From NCBI RefSeq assembly GCF_000346465.2, contig NC_034009.1, positions 41,540,397-41,604,396 on the forward strand: a DNA stretch of 64,000 nucleotides. Reading direction: 5' to 3'. This document shows, in pieces, positions 52,778 through 64,000 of the stretch. Numbering within the stretch: position 1 is the stretch's first letter; every line of letters begins with the position of its first letter. This DNA is from Prunus persica (taxonomy: Eukaryota; Streptophyta; Magnoliopsida; Rosales; Rosaceae). The translations under genes were made by a program, and so were the position numbers. A model generated the notes under the pieces. The model was not told the origin of the DNA. It made no database searches and saw only the letters and a program-made list of their open reading frames with translations.

Positions 52778-53401
52778 ATGGCGGACACCGCGAGATCCAC
52801 GGGCACAGTCAAGTGGTTCAGCGCGCAGAAGGGGTTCGGCTTCATCGCCCCCGACGACGGCACCGAAGATCTCTTCGTCCACCAGACCTCGATCCAATCC
52901 GACGGCTTCCGGACCCTCTCGGAGGGCCAGCCCGTCGACTTCCTCGTCGAATTAGGCGAAGACGGACGCACCAAAGCCGTCGACGTCGTCGCCTCTATCG
53001 CCCGATCCCGAGGTCCCGGCTTTGACCATGGCCGTGGACGCGGCCGTTTTGGCGGGAGGGGTGGCGGTTATGGCGGGAGAGGGGTAGGCAATGGAGGCGG
53101 CGGGCGTGGTGGTTATGGAAGGTTCGGTGGAGGGTATGATGTCGGGAGAGGCGGCGGGAGGGGTGGCGGTTATAGTGGTGGTTACGGTGGTGGTCGCGGC
53201 GGTGGCGAGTGCTACAATTGCGGCGGATTTGGGCATTTGGCTAGGGACTGTATTCAGGACGGCGGCGGCGGTGGCGGTGTTGGAAGATTTGGTGGCGGTG
53301 GTCGAGGATACGGTAGCCGTGGAGGCGGTGGTGGCCGTGGGTGTTATAATTGCGGAGGGGAAGGGCATTTGGCAAGGGAATGTCCTAATGACCAGAAGTG
53401 A
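52778..53401 (+). CDS. Cold-shock domain, glycine-rich, zinc-knuckle RNA-binding protein
   Basis: An intronless frame of 207 aa. Residues about 8-75 form a cold-shock domain with RNP1 K-G-F-G-F-I and RNP2 L-F-V-H-Q. A Gly/Arg/Tyr-rich region follows, broken by two CCHC zinc knuckles: [14 protein letters not shown] starting at Cys145 and [14 protein letters not shown] starting at Cys189. The protein ends P-N-D-Q-K. This is the layout of plant CSP/GRP2 proteins with two knuckles (like Arabidopsis CSP2 and CSP4), which melt RNA secondary structure and act in cold acclimation and development, in nucleus and cytoplasm. Codon use is much GC-richer than the surroundings. The start follows a purine-rich leader; the next upstream frame is closed. 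The GC-rich repeats give several false frames on both strands. Confidence 0.95.
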   Translation: MADTARSTGTVKWFSAQKGFGFIAPDDGTEDLFVHQTSIQSDGFRTLSEGQPVDFLVELGEDGRTKAVDVVASIARSRGPGFDHGRGRGRFGGRGGGYGGRGVGNGGGGRGGYGRFGGGYDVGRGGGRGGGYSGGYGGGRGGGECYNCGGFGHLARDCIQDGGGGGGVGRFGGGGRGYGSRGGGGGRGCYNCGGEGHLARECPNDQK

Positions 53402-55496
53402 GAATTTGGGTCATGTTCTGTCGGGTGGCTTGGCTTTGGATGTGGGTGTATAGGTCTCTGTGGTTTCCCACGCTTTTGGGTGCTTGCTTGGTGATTGCTC
53501 TTGGCGTATGAAGAAAGGAGGGCTCTTGTTTGTCACCAATGTGTTCTTAATTTGGGTAATTTTTTGTTCGTTTTTGCATGATTTGGTGGTATGTGGGTGA
53601 TTGTTTTTGCATATATTAGATGGTAGTTTTCTCGTTCTAATTCATTGTTTCTCCTCATTTTTCATACCTATTCTTCTTGTTGTTCAATATGAAATCAATG
53701 ATCATGTTTTGGTGTCATTTGCCACTTCCCTTTAAGTTTAATTATTTTTCATTCTTCTTGCCCTGTTTAGAGATGTATTATGTTTTTGGTTCTATAAAGA
53801 TTTGATGACTTTTGAGTATCTATAGTTTGACACCAAAATACCGATTTGATCTTTGTTCCTTCCTTCCTTGTGGGTATCTCTGAGCAACAAAAAGATGGTC
53901 CTTCCTTTTGAAAGGGACATTCACCTGTTTTGCACTTCTCATTTTTTCTGGTTTCAGTTGTGGATATAGTATTTTGTCCTTTGCAATCTTTATATTGCTG
54001 TGGATCTTTCTTTTTTTTTCTGGTTGCTTTGCTGCTTAAATTACATCTTGAGTTATCGTCAACTTAATGGCAGCAACATGCTCATCAAGTCAAGTCATCT
54101 TATCCACTTCCCTGAAAAGAACAAGAACCATGTCATACACCCTATCCTAGTTGATAATCAATGAGAGGTTGATATTTCACAGGTCAAGATTGCATTTCCC
54201 CCTTTCGGCATGATCAACATCTTTTCGAAATGTCTTTGTCGTGCGTCACTTGTTTCTAAGCTCAATCGTTCTTCACAGTCTTGATCTTCCATGTGGTGCC
54301 CTCTTTATCTCCCACTATTGATTTTTGTAGAAGGGAACAAAGATGCATCCCCATGTGTTTATATCTATGAAAGTAGAGTGCATAAGTGAGAGGTTATTTG
54401 TTTCATTTGTCAAAAACAATTGCTTTAGGTAATGCTCTGCCAAAACAGCCTCTCTGAAAATTAAAGGTATGGCTGCATATTTCTTGCCCTCTCCAAACCC
54501 CATATTGGCAGGAGAGCCTTGTGCATTTGGCCACCCTTTCTTTTCTAATTGTTATTATTGGTTGGTTGATCAAAAATTATGACCCTCATTTCATTACCAA
54601 GTTCAACCACAGATAGGTACATGTTTCGGATCATAATAACCAACTTCATTAAGAGTTTTGATTGTCAGTCAAAGAGCTACTTATCAAGATGTTCTTTCGA
54701 AGATCACTAAACAATTAGCTTGAAATTGCCGGTTGAAGCTTCACTTGTTTTCTCCTGTTCTAATCCCTTGTGTGGTGTCCTTTTTGCTGAAAACAGAATT
54801 GCGTGTGATCGTTGTTCTTGCTAGTTACTCTATTTTCTTCTCATCATCCAATTGATGTTGAGCGTAAACAAAATGAGAACTAATAAAAGATGGGAATATT
54901 TGGTAAAGATCTGTCTCTTTCATTGTGCATAGAGGCTCTTTCCTTTTCAAGATATTAGTTCATCATGCATCTATCTACCACAGCCATATTATGAAGGGGC
55001 GCTAGAATGTCTCAAATTCTAAGCTGGCTAAATTCTTCCTCGCTTTTGAATGCTTATACGGCTTGGAATTTTTTGATTGATGATGAAGAAGGGTATTATC
55101 TAATCACGGGGACTTTTGTTTGATGTATCACTCAGATCGGCCATGAACGCTCATAGGGTTTTTTTCTTTCTTTTCTTGACAAAGCGATATTTTAAATTAC
55201 TCTTAATTTACGAGGAGGGTTCATAACCCACATCTGTACTTTTCACATTTCTTTTACTAAAAGAAACACATGCAAATATGCGAGTTTGAGAGAACAAGGA
55301 TTGGTTTTTTCTTTTTCCTCATCTGATAAGCCTAAGCAAACCAAAACACCGTCCAAATGTCTCAGTTGAATGGCCCAAAACAGATTACTAGATTAGAGGA
55401 CTGACCAAGAAACCATGGCTCACCATGTCGAACCAACAAGAAAGCCCTCTCCAAAAGGTCCAGAACATTATGTATAAAACAATAGATCTAAGGTCA
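53402..55496. other. 3' UTR of the CSD gene and intergenic DNA
   Basis: No gene seen. The first 200-300 bp, T-rich, are the probable 3' UTR. The rest shows no transposon ends or coding motif I recognise. Confidence 0.4.
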
Positions 55497-55655
55497 ATGA
55501 GGTCTAGTTTAGTGGAAAAAGAACTTTCACTTATAGACAAGAGGTCTCAAGTTCGAACTCTAAAAGCATTTTAGTTGTATTAGTGTGTGAGAAATCCCCC
55601 TACCCTTTAATTTAGACTATCGCTTGTACTATATTTTTTTAAAAAAAACAATAGA
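55497..55655 (+). mobile_element. tRNA-derived SINE
   Basis: A-box-like GGTCTAGTTTAGTGG, a good B box CAAGTTCGAACTC, then GTGTGTGAGAAATCCCCCTA and TTTAGACTATCGCTTGTACT, and an A-rich tail. The best-preserved member of the family also seen at 49120, 33498 and 57465. Confidence 0.78.
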
Positions 55656-57464
55656 TTTGATATTGGTCAAAATTTAAAACAAGATATGTGAAAAAGGAGG
55701 AAAAATAGAAGAGAGAAGAAAGGAAAGGATGGAGAAATGAAGAAAAATGTTTGAAACAAAACTTGAAAAGAAAAACTATTTGAAATTGCTTTTTTACCTT
55801 TCATTTTTTGTAGCATTCTATTATACTTTCTCCTCCCCCATTACTCTTGCATGCCTTCTCCTTCCTATTCCCTTCTTTCTCATACTACCCCTTTCTTCAA
55901 CTGAAAAACCAAAAACTGAGAATAAAAAACGAACTAATTGGCAAACCAACCCTAAATTTTTATTTAGAATCTGATTAGAAACTGGACAGAGTTGAGCAGT
56001 TGGCTGGCAGGCCCATTCCCAGCCCCCAGAAAAGCTGGTTAAAAAGCAACAGCGGTGATTTTAACCATGTTCAATGGGGTCGGTCGGTCACTCTCACTGT
56101 GAAGCAACTAAGCTAGAAATGAATCACACAAAACTTGCAAGACCAGAGAGTGGGAAAGCTGCAATCACCAGAGAGTGGGAAAGCTGCAATCACATTGTCA
56201 AAGACAAAGACAGGTCCTGGAGGAGCAATATCAAACTCAGTACAGTATAAAAGTCGGCAGCCTTTGCCTTTATATCTCACCCTCACCAGAAACTTCCATT
56301 GGAGGGAGGGCCCTACTGATTTTGACCAACACCCTACCTTCCCCCACCCCCTACTCTATTGAGAAGAACTTGTATATCACGGAATAACATTGTTTTGCTA
56401 TTTCCCTAAAAAAGTTACTAAACGTGACAAAATATTTGGATATCAAAACAATATTATTCCTGTGCTATAAAACTTTTTCGCCAATCTATCAGCTTGAGCC
56501 CGAGGTCTCCTTTTCCTCTCTTAAGGAGATAAAGAAGGGGGGTTGAAACTTGAAGCCTGGCAAGATTGACACAATCCCAATCTTTCTAACTAGTGTAGTG
56601 AACTTTTGGTCACCAAGCCCTGAAAAGGCTCTGACTTTTGGTCAAACACACACAATTGGGTTGGATCCAAGCACCAGAATGTGAAGAGGGTCCAAGCCAA
56701 AGTTTCAGTAAGTTCCAGCCATGTGGTGACACATTTTGCAGAGATCATAGGACCCCCCACACACGTTTTGCCTTATCTTACACTGTTAACTTGCTGGACC
56801 CTCCTCAAGATTTTGATTCTGTTTTCACAAGCTTACAACTTGAATGCCTACAAAACTTTTGTTAATGCCTTAATGGGTTGATTTGATTTCAAGTTTCAAC
56901 CCAGAAAAATTCATCTCTTTTGAGTTGTTAAACTGAAACTGATGGGGTTTCAATTGCCTAGTCAAAAGCATTTTCTCAGTGCATATATTGGATGGGCAGA
57001 TGCAATAATTTTTTGGAGATGCAGAAAAATAATAAATAATAAATAAATAAAACATTCCCATGACAGGTCCTCATCTTGGAAAGTTCTAAGCAAAAATGAG
57101 GTCCCCACCTTAAAACTCACACTGTATATCTCATATGAGTTATGAGTTAGGAGGAGCCACCTTTTTCTTTTCCCTTGCCTTCTCTTCTAATCAATCATAT
57201 TTCTTTGGCAAAAGTCTAAAAGAGGAATATTCCTTTTTTGAGTTTCATAGGCATCCACTTTGCTGCTTTCATGGCTTTTGCATTTCCTACTTTATATTAT
57301 GTATTTTCTTTCTCAGCACCAGAGATATTTATCTCATCAATCCCAGGGTCCTCAATTCTTTGCTCCATGTCTGGGTTATGGAACCCACCTGACCTTATGG
57401 CATCAATTTTCAATTGTGGCCAATTTCTTGGGTCACAAACCAGAAATGTATGTAGCTTTTTTTT
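55656..57464. other. Intergenic DNA, no gene seen
   Basis: Several short open frames lack recognisable motifs. A perfect 29-bp tandem repeat (CCAGAGAGTGGGAAAGCTGC plus AATCA) lies at about 56140-56196. Confidence 0.4.
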
Positions 57465-57605
57465 TTTTTTTATGATATATAAGAGTTTAAATTATAAAAG
57501 AAATGAAAGTTCCTCACACATACACTATCAAGGTGTCATAAGGTTTCGAATCCGAAACCACAGATCTATAAATCAAGATTCTTTTTCATTAAGTTAAATA
57601 TCGTT
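57465..57605 (-). mobile_element. tRNA-derived SINE, inverted
   Basis: Reversed: an A-box-like TTTAACTTAATGAAAAAGAA, a B-box-like TTTCGGATTCGAAACC, then GTGTATGTGTGAGGAACTTT and AATTTAAACTCTTATA. Same family as 55497. Confidence 0.65.
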
Positions 57606-58784
57606 GGAAAGATATTATGTAGCTCTAAAAATTATTCAATAGGTGGCTGGTTAATTGAACCATATTAGATAACCTATCCTATATAATGATGTAGAGCTGA
57701 TTAGACCAAGGCTAAGATTGTTCCTGGTCATATGTCATATAGATGGGGCTATAGGGCCTACGAAATTTCTTGATTTGGTTGGTCAAGACTCAAAATCAAT
57801 CTTGACCAATGTGTTATGATGGACCAATTAGATTTGTTCTGATCCTTGATATGAACATGTCATTCGAGCTTGGGCCTACCAACTATTTCTTCGCTTTCTC
57901 TATCAAAGAAAACTTGTGTACAAAAAACTCATGAGCTTTATATTATTAATTCAGGTGTTCAAACATAAATGGGTGACAAAATTGATATTTCATGAAATTA
58001 TAGTGTAATGTAACACGAATATGAATAGATTGATAACACTACAATATTGAAGAATTTCATTATCTTTAATGATATTGTAATGTCAATAAAGTCACAATGG
58101 TGTACCACATGATGTGATAAGTGATGCACATATAATTAACACTTAGTGAGATAAAATCATTAACACGCGTTGGTCTCCCTTATCTTTCAACCAAATAGTT
58201 CTGCCATTTAGCACGGCAACATGACATGTAACCTTACAGAAGTTTTTCTTCTCTCTCTCTCTCAGATGTAAGGCCAATAATTTATGTTCCATTGGCCTAG
58301 TTCTGCCAATGACTAGGTGATTCAAGTTCTCCAACTGATTTGCTAAATCTTTGTCGTTTAAGGCATGTACACACAGAACACATCAAATTAGGCAAAACGA
58401 CTGATTGACATGCAATGATACAAAGTAATTCAATTAAAGCACATCAGAGTTAGGCCTTGACAATGCCATATATGGGACCAGCAAATTCAATCAACCTTTG
58501 CAGCTGGACAATCACATCTGCTTATTATGCAGCAGCATGCTAATGTTTCTCACGCAAAGTCTACACAATTTCAAAGAGTACCACATGAGCCTTTTTCACC
58601 CAATCAACACACACAGAGCTTGCAATTGAGGTTGATTTGGGTGCTCAAAAACCTAACTGATACTATGTGGAAAAAAGTGAGCTCAAAGACACCCTGTGGC
58701 ACATTCAGATTGGCACTCATGGACCAGTTATACTCTTTCACTATCAACTCCCCACCAGGATATCAAAGTTGTAAGAGAAGTTGT
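57606..58784. other. Intergenic DNA, no gene seen
   Basis: AT-rich. Open frames at 58143-58334 (minus) and 58527-58793 (plus) have no recognisable motif. Confidence 0.4.
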
Positions 58785-58888
58785 AGTTTATGACCTAGCT
58801 CAAGTGGTTAAGGGTGTTTATCCTTACACTCTTGGTCCTATGTTCGATTCTCCGTTCCCCTAATCTCGCTTGTATGAAAAACAAACGT
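58785..58888 (+). mobile_element. tRNA-derived SINE
   Basis: A clear A box (CCTAGCTCAAGTGGTTAAGG) and B box (ATGTTCGATTCTCC) are spaced about 35 bp apart, followed by TCTCGCTTGTATGAAAAACA. Same subfamily as 3224-3360. Confidence 0.8.
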
Positions 58889-59298
58889 ATAATAATTTGG
58901 AAGAAGAAAGAAAAGAATTACAATCATTCCTAGAGAATTTCAACTTAATTAACTAGATAGAAATATGTCAAGTCTATAAATTAATTCCCACAAGAGAAAA
59001 CCGGGGGACTTGCATTTCTTAATTAAAATAAGACTAATTAATCAACACACAAGGTACAAATGTAGGTCCGTATAAAGGTTGGCCATGATAATTGCCATCA
59101 CACCTTTTTTTCTTTCTGAAAACCATCAACAATAGATCTTACAAGAGGAAAAAAGGAAAGAAAAAAAAAAGTTAAGAGGGAAAAAAATACAAATCAAGTA
59201 AGAAAAGAAAGGTTTACAAATGCCAATCTCTTTACACACTTACATATGTATCTTTTAAATTGTTAATAAAAACTTTCTGGAAAGTAGGGGGAATCTAC

Positions 59299-61708
59299 TC
59301 AAGCTTTGTGTGGGGGGCATTGGTAGCACTTGGTGAATAGACCAAATGTGTCGACTTGTCGTATGAAGTTGAGCATGCTTGCCCACCCTCCAAACCCAAA
59401 TCCCACTATCAAAACCCAAACCACCACAAAGCTGTTAATGGCGTATGAGCCAGCCCAGCCTCCCAACAATGATGGTGGTCTCTCTACAGCATTCTGTGTA
59501 TCATCAAAAACAACAATGAACATATCAGAAACTTTAACCTGGGAAAATTTGATATGTTATGCTACCAGACTGTGAATCGGATCCTAAGTTCAGTAGATTC
59601 TTGTTTGAATATATAGTCGAAATTGACAGTCTAACAACATAACACGCAAAATATTTCAAGTAGGAGAATGTTACCCTCCTTAATTAGCAATTAGTTCATC
59701 CCAACGAAAATTAAAAGTGGACTAACCTCTCTAGCAGATGCAGAAGCAAAGGTGACCATGTGAGCTAAAGCAGGAATTATGTAGACAGTAAAGCTGACAA
59801 GAAGAGATCCAACAGTTGAGTTGATGGGCCCAAAGAATGGGAATATGATAGCAAGGAACCAAATTGGGATCACCACTGGGAGCCTAGCCAGGGCCCTCTT
59901 CAACATGCTCTTGGTCTCATGCATTTGAATGAATTTCTCCCACACAAAGTACAAAGGGGTGCAAGCAAATCCAAATGTGATAAACTGTGCACACCAACCA
60001 AATCATTAATTAACAATTAGAAATCCCCTTTTAAGTCACTAAATCAAATTGGTTTTGGTTGTTAATTAAGAAACTGTTGATTTAGTACCTGATGGATGAG
60101 CATGAGCACAACAGCAGTGTCTCTAAATCCAGTCCTTGGAAGCAAAGCTAGAGCATTGGAATGAGTCAAGAGATTGTCCCCAAAAGCCCAGTAAACAGCA
60201 GAAGCTGATGGCAGAGTTAAGGTCAGCACATAGAGTGTGGCCATCAAGTATATCAACTTGAATTTCTGTGGCTTCCACATTGCATGCATAATCTCCCTAC
60301 ACAACACACAACCAATCCCAGATAATCAAATTCCAGTTAAAACCCAAAAATTGCAACAGCTTCCTCTGTTCTCGTATATTAATTAATTTTCACAAGGCCC
60401 TCACACTGTAACAGCATGTCCACCAAATGTGTAGAGAATGTTAGTAGCCCCAGTGAAGTAGAGAACCATTGTGGTTGGACCCGAGTGCTTCACTCCCTCA
60501 ACCTTGGGGGGCACAAAGAAAAATATTAGATTGCAACCTCTGTATATGATTTTTTTTGGTGATCTAAATTAAGCAGTGATCGCAAAGGATCCCTAGGCAA
60601 GGTCTTAGATTCGAGTCCTAACATCCGTGTAGTGTATGTGAGTTTAGTATATTATCGACGTCCTCAAAAAATTAAGCAGTGATCAAATCTAATTGAGGGA
60701 TATAATTAATTAATAGGAGATATAGAATCTACCTTTCCATGGATAAGGGAAGCAATGGTGAGATACCAAGCAGTGTAGGTGGTCATAATGAGCCCCAAGA
60801 ATGACCAAATTCTGTAATTATGGAAGGAGGGGATGAAGACAGTTGTAGCACAGCAAGCTCCAAAGATATAAGTCCAAGTCCTCTTGTCAAGATTGTCGTT
60901 TATGTAGTAGATGTTACTAAGATCAAAACAAACACACAATGACAAACCAAATTTTATTATCTAATTCTTTTATACATATAAAATTATAAATAATTATTAT
61001 TATTTATTTACCTTGCACAGGCAATTAACTGAATTACAGATCCGAACAGAAGAAAAGTGCAGTTGAAAAAGAGGCCAACATTCCTCCAGTGCTTCCCCAG
61101 CAACCCATCAAGAACTTCAAACCACTGCCAAGATTTATAACAATCAATGTTTATAAAGAAACTGGAATTATAATTATATATAGCATTAGTTTTTACAAAC
61201 TTAATGGAGGAAGATTGTATACCTGAATTACATGGTTCCTAAAATCAACCTTTTCTCTTTCCTTTCTAGTTCTGTGCTCAACATAGAGCAGACTGATGAG
61301 GTAAGCAGTCCAGCTTCCCATCAAGCCATAGAAAAGCTGAAATAGAATCCCAGATAGCAAACCCAGCTGTGAAAATGAGTATGGCAGTGTGAGAAGCACT
61401 TGGGCAACCTGCATTAAAAATTCCATTAAAACCGAATTAAGATATATAATTATAATTAGGTAAAAACATCAAATACACAGTTACATTAACACAAATGATA
61501 AGATATGTAAAACTAAGAAGTTTGGTAAATAAGATTAAATATGTGCCTGATTAGAAGCACAGCTAAACCATGCATCATAGGCTGAGCCGCCATGCCAAAG
61601 AAAGGTGGAGAGCTTGCTCTTAGTTGTCTTTGAGTCCATCTCTTCCCCTTCTCTTTCCATTTCTACGTAGCTTCCGGCTATAACAGTCTCAACCTTCTCA
61701 GAAGCCAT
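59299..61708 (-). CDS. LAX: AUX1/LAX auxin influx carrier, 467 aa
   Basis: Eight exons, 61708-61547, 61408-61223, 61124-61012, 60916-60733, 60502-60405, 60296-60089, 59984-59727 and 59493-59299, join in phase to a protein of normal LAX length. It has an acidic cytosolic N-terminus (about 1-45), then W-H-G-G-S-A-Y-D-A-W-F-S-C-A-S-N-Q-V-A-Q-V-L-L-T-L-P-Y-S across the first border in family order, then about ten to eleven membrane segments. Other AUX/LAX motifs include G-A-T-N-I-L-Y-T-F-G-G-H-A-V-T-V-E-I-M-H-A-M-W-K-P-Q-K-F-K and C-Y-Q-C-P near the end. AUX1/LAX proteins are plasma-membrane H+/IAA symporters of the amino acid/auxin permease family. The first intron appears to start with GC rather than GT (CAG/GCACAT). 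A SINE lies in the intron at 60575-60670. Confidence 0.95.
60575..60670 (+). mobile_element. SINE in LAX intron 4
   Basis: Lies between exons 60733-60916 and 60405-60502, antisense to the gene. Reads B-box-like TAGATTCGAGTCC, TAACATCCGTGTAGTGTATG and TTTAGTATATTATCG, matching 34365-34516; its 5' part is shortened. Confidence 0.75.
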
Positions 61709-61767
61709 TGTTATAGCCTTGGTGGTGGTGGTGTGGGAGGAAGCAATGGATGAGTGTATGAGTAGTC

Positions 61768-61777
61768 TATAAATAGA
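61768..61777 (-). promoter_or_regulatory. Candidate TATA box of LAX
   Basis: The minus strand reads CTATTTATAG about 60 bp upstream of the ATG, suggesting a leader of about 30 bp. It is a variant TATA sequence and only a candidate. Confidence 0.35.
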
Positions 61778-64000
61778 TAGAGGGAGTGCTCCTTTTTCAC
61801 TACTATTTCCACTCCTTAAGCTTAACCTATATGTATGTATATCTTATAGCACCACTTTGCTTTTTTGTAGAACTCTTTAATTTTTATGAGCAATAATTGA
61901 GTCACCCAAGTGGAGACCTAGCTACATCATCACCCTAATTAGCCCTCAGGAATGTCATTGCATATATGATATATGCATGCATATTATTTAACCAATAGTA
62001 TTTCAAATCCCCTATATTCTATTTCCAAGTTATGGGAAAAAAAATTTAACAGACACATGTCACACAACATAGTAAGTGTCTAAAATACGTATCGACCCGT
62101 ATAAACTACCTTCCACCACATATTCTTAAGTTAGCTACATACATAATTTCAGTTTTATTAGATCTTTATCTCATTGTGCTTTTTTTTTTGGGTCAAAATT
62201 TATCTCATTGTGTTGAGGTTAAGATTCATTGGTACCACATGGGATTTACTTTTTCTTCCTAAATTTTGATTTTATATTTGTTATTTGGACATGGAAAAGC
62301 TGTTGATGGGCCATGCTTAGCATGCATTGCACGAGCGGGGTGGCCCATGCATGATGCATATGGATGGACGGATGGATGATGTTGAATCTGGTAGAGAAAA
62401 GTGAGGTAAAGAAGAAGATCTGTGTTTCTACAGAAGGGTGTGGAAGGTGGATGAAAGTTGAAGGATTAGAAGAAGAGCTGTTTTCGTGTGGATTTGAGTG
62501 TGGGTGTATGTGTGGGGGAGCCCATAAGATGGAGTGAATGATTACTTTGAGGTGGGCTTTGGTGCTAAACATGATTAGCACCACACGTGTGTGCCAACTC
62601 GCTTTACAAAAAGAGATCTAAAAATCCCCTTTACCCCTTTTTAAAAAAAGTTTAGGTCCCTAAAGGGTTCTTTGGGCCATTGATTCAGCTTCTAAATAAT
62701 GGGATTAATCAAGTGTCTTTGCAAATCCCAGTTTTGGTGGTGGTACTCTTTTCTTTTTTATAGTACAAATGATAGTCTAAGTTACAATGAAAAGGAAATT
62801 TCTCAGACAACTAAAGGGTAATGAGAGTTCAAATCTACTTGAAATCATTGATATGCGTAAGTCAAACTCCTTTTTCATTGAACTAAACCTCATTAACATA
62901 AATCAAACTTTTTTTCTACTGAGTTAGACCTCATTCACATAATTATAAAATTTTAAATTAGGTTAGTTGGAGCATCTTTTCTATACATAAACACTAAAAA
63001 GTTTATACAATCTATCCAGCTTCATAATTTTGATCCCACCAAAATTTTCTTTTCCTTTTAATACGCTAACCACTATGTCTGAAGGTGTGAGGAAAAAGTT
63101 TATTTGGTCATTTACATCATTAATGAATAAATACAAAGTTAAGTTAATTCCAAAGTTTGACTGATAATGGACCAGGGTGGCAAGGATGCCGATTAGCATG
63201 TGGCACTGGCAACCCCCATTTGGCCCAACGTTATCTAGGATTAGCTTCATCTAATACGATTCTTGGGAGCTTTCTACCTCCCTTGGACTCATTACTTCAA
63301 GCACTTGTTTAGTAGTTTGGCATGAAGTTAACTATTTCAATCAAATTAGGATTATACTTATTAAATTTGACAATAATTCAATATAGCGTTGGATAGGTCT
63401 CATTTAAATTTAAAAGAATGAGATTCATTATAACTAGTTTGGACTCAATTTCAATTCAGTCCAAACCGAACCACTAAACAAAGTCAATGAGCATATAACA
63501 ATCCAAATAGAATAAAGATTCAAAACTTTTGCTTTATTTCTCTTTAAGTCATGTAATAATTCAGATGAATGGTCTTAAAAATCTTTCTATTTAAGAATTT
63601 ATTTTAAGACACAAAAATCATGTTTTTTTTGGGTAAACTTGGATGTCATTTTCATCATATGTACTAGATTATGATATTGGTGAGTGATTACCTAACTACT
63701 ACCTGTTTAAAGGGAGTGGCCCGAGTAGGTCTAGGCCTAAAGTCTAACCCCACCCTGCATATGCAAAACTTTAAGAATAATAGACACTTTGGGGTGACTA
63801 AAAGTTGGGGCTGAGGAGCTTCCAAAAGGATTTTAAAAAAAGCAACTAAATAACCCACCTTTTGACTTGGTTCATATGCTTAGACATATATCGTTATCTC
63901 ATTTTCCTAAAGAACATTTTGCATAGTTTTGGATTTGTTTGGACGTTGAGAAAATATATGTTCCTTTAATTGTAAGGGTGAGAAAAAAGAAACCGATCAC
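61778..64000. other. LAX upstream region and intergenic DNA
   Basis: No gene supported. An inverted SINE remnant is at 62765-62905. Small frames at 62246-62584 and 62981-63250 (minus) lack motifs. The LAX promoter would lie in the first 1-2 kb. Confidence 0.4.
62765..62905 (-). mobile_element. SINE remnant, inverted
   Basis: Reversed: AGGTTTAGTTCAATGAAAAA (A box), a B-box-like GTAGATTTGAACTCTC, then GTTGTCTGAGAAATTTCC and TTAGACTATCATTTGTACTA. Same family as 55497. Confidence 0.65.

Noticed and set aside
52952..53453. Long Thr/Ala-rich (minus) and Val/Ala-rich (plus) frames
   Set aside because: Shadows of the glycine-rich repeats of the cold-shock domain protein.
62246..62584. 112-codon minus-strand frame rich in His, Pro and Ser
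   Set aside because: Low complexity and no start context or motif; lies in the likely LAX upstream region.

Overview
This is nuclear DNA of a eudicot plant. The genes have short exons split by AT-rich GT-AG introns, the intergenic DNA is crowded with tRNA-derived SINEs, MITEs, Mutator-like elements (MULEs) and LTR remnants, and the flavonol-synthase cluster and retroelement styles look like Rosaceae. The family is an inference from general resemblance; I cannot fix the genus.

Layout. 1-3.0 kb: the 3' half of a plus-strand gene with a bacterial-type peptidoglycan glycosyltransferase (GT51) domain. 3.75-9.26 kb: a decayed autonomous MULE with terminal inverted repeats, carrying a broken MuDR-type transposase (minus strand) and a GRF-zinc-finger-like cargo gene (plus strand). 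About 9.0-29.5 kb: a tandem segmental duplication. Unit A (about 9.0-23.26 kb) and unit B (about 23.26-29.51 kb) each carry an intact minus-strand 2-oxoglutarate dioxygenase gene (331 aa, FLS/ANS-like) and a small two-exon reading frame. The left edge of unit B lies inside a second copy of the MULE right end. After duplication unit A gained a transposon with a captured receptor-kinase fragment (its empty site is visible in unit B), a solo LTR and an array of palindromic repeats. Unit B gained a small MITE, a copia LTR remnant and a nested hAT-type MITE, and lost one arm of a foldback element.

30.5-32.8 kb: a four-exon selenoprotein-K-like ER membrane protein gene (Cys form). 37.2-42.5 kb: two tandem plus-strand flavonol synthase genes (335 and 337 aa) with all catalytic and substrate residues intact; the second has an 80-bp promoter segment in tandem duplicate. 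44.3-47.2 kb: a minus-strand fluoride exporter (FEX, two CrcB domains, 462 aa). 50.7-52.0 kb: a MULE-type inverted-repeat element nested in another transposon. 52.8-53.4 kb: an intronless cold-shock-domain, glycine-rich, zinc-knuckle RNA-binding protein. 59.3-61.7 kb: a minus-strand AUX1/LAX auxin influx carrier in eight exons, apparently with one GC-AG intron.

Functionally the four dioxygenases form a local FLS-like cluster in two lineages. The 37-42 kb pair keeps the flavonol synthase signature. The duplicated minus-strand pair keeps the Fe(II)/2-oxoglutarate residues but has changed substrate-pocket positions and lost the second intron. The other genes are unrelated single-copy housekeeping, transport or hormone genes. 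Gene models were read by eye from splice phases and protein motifs; nothing was searched against a database.
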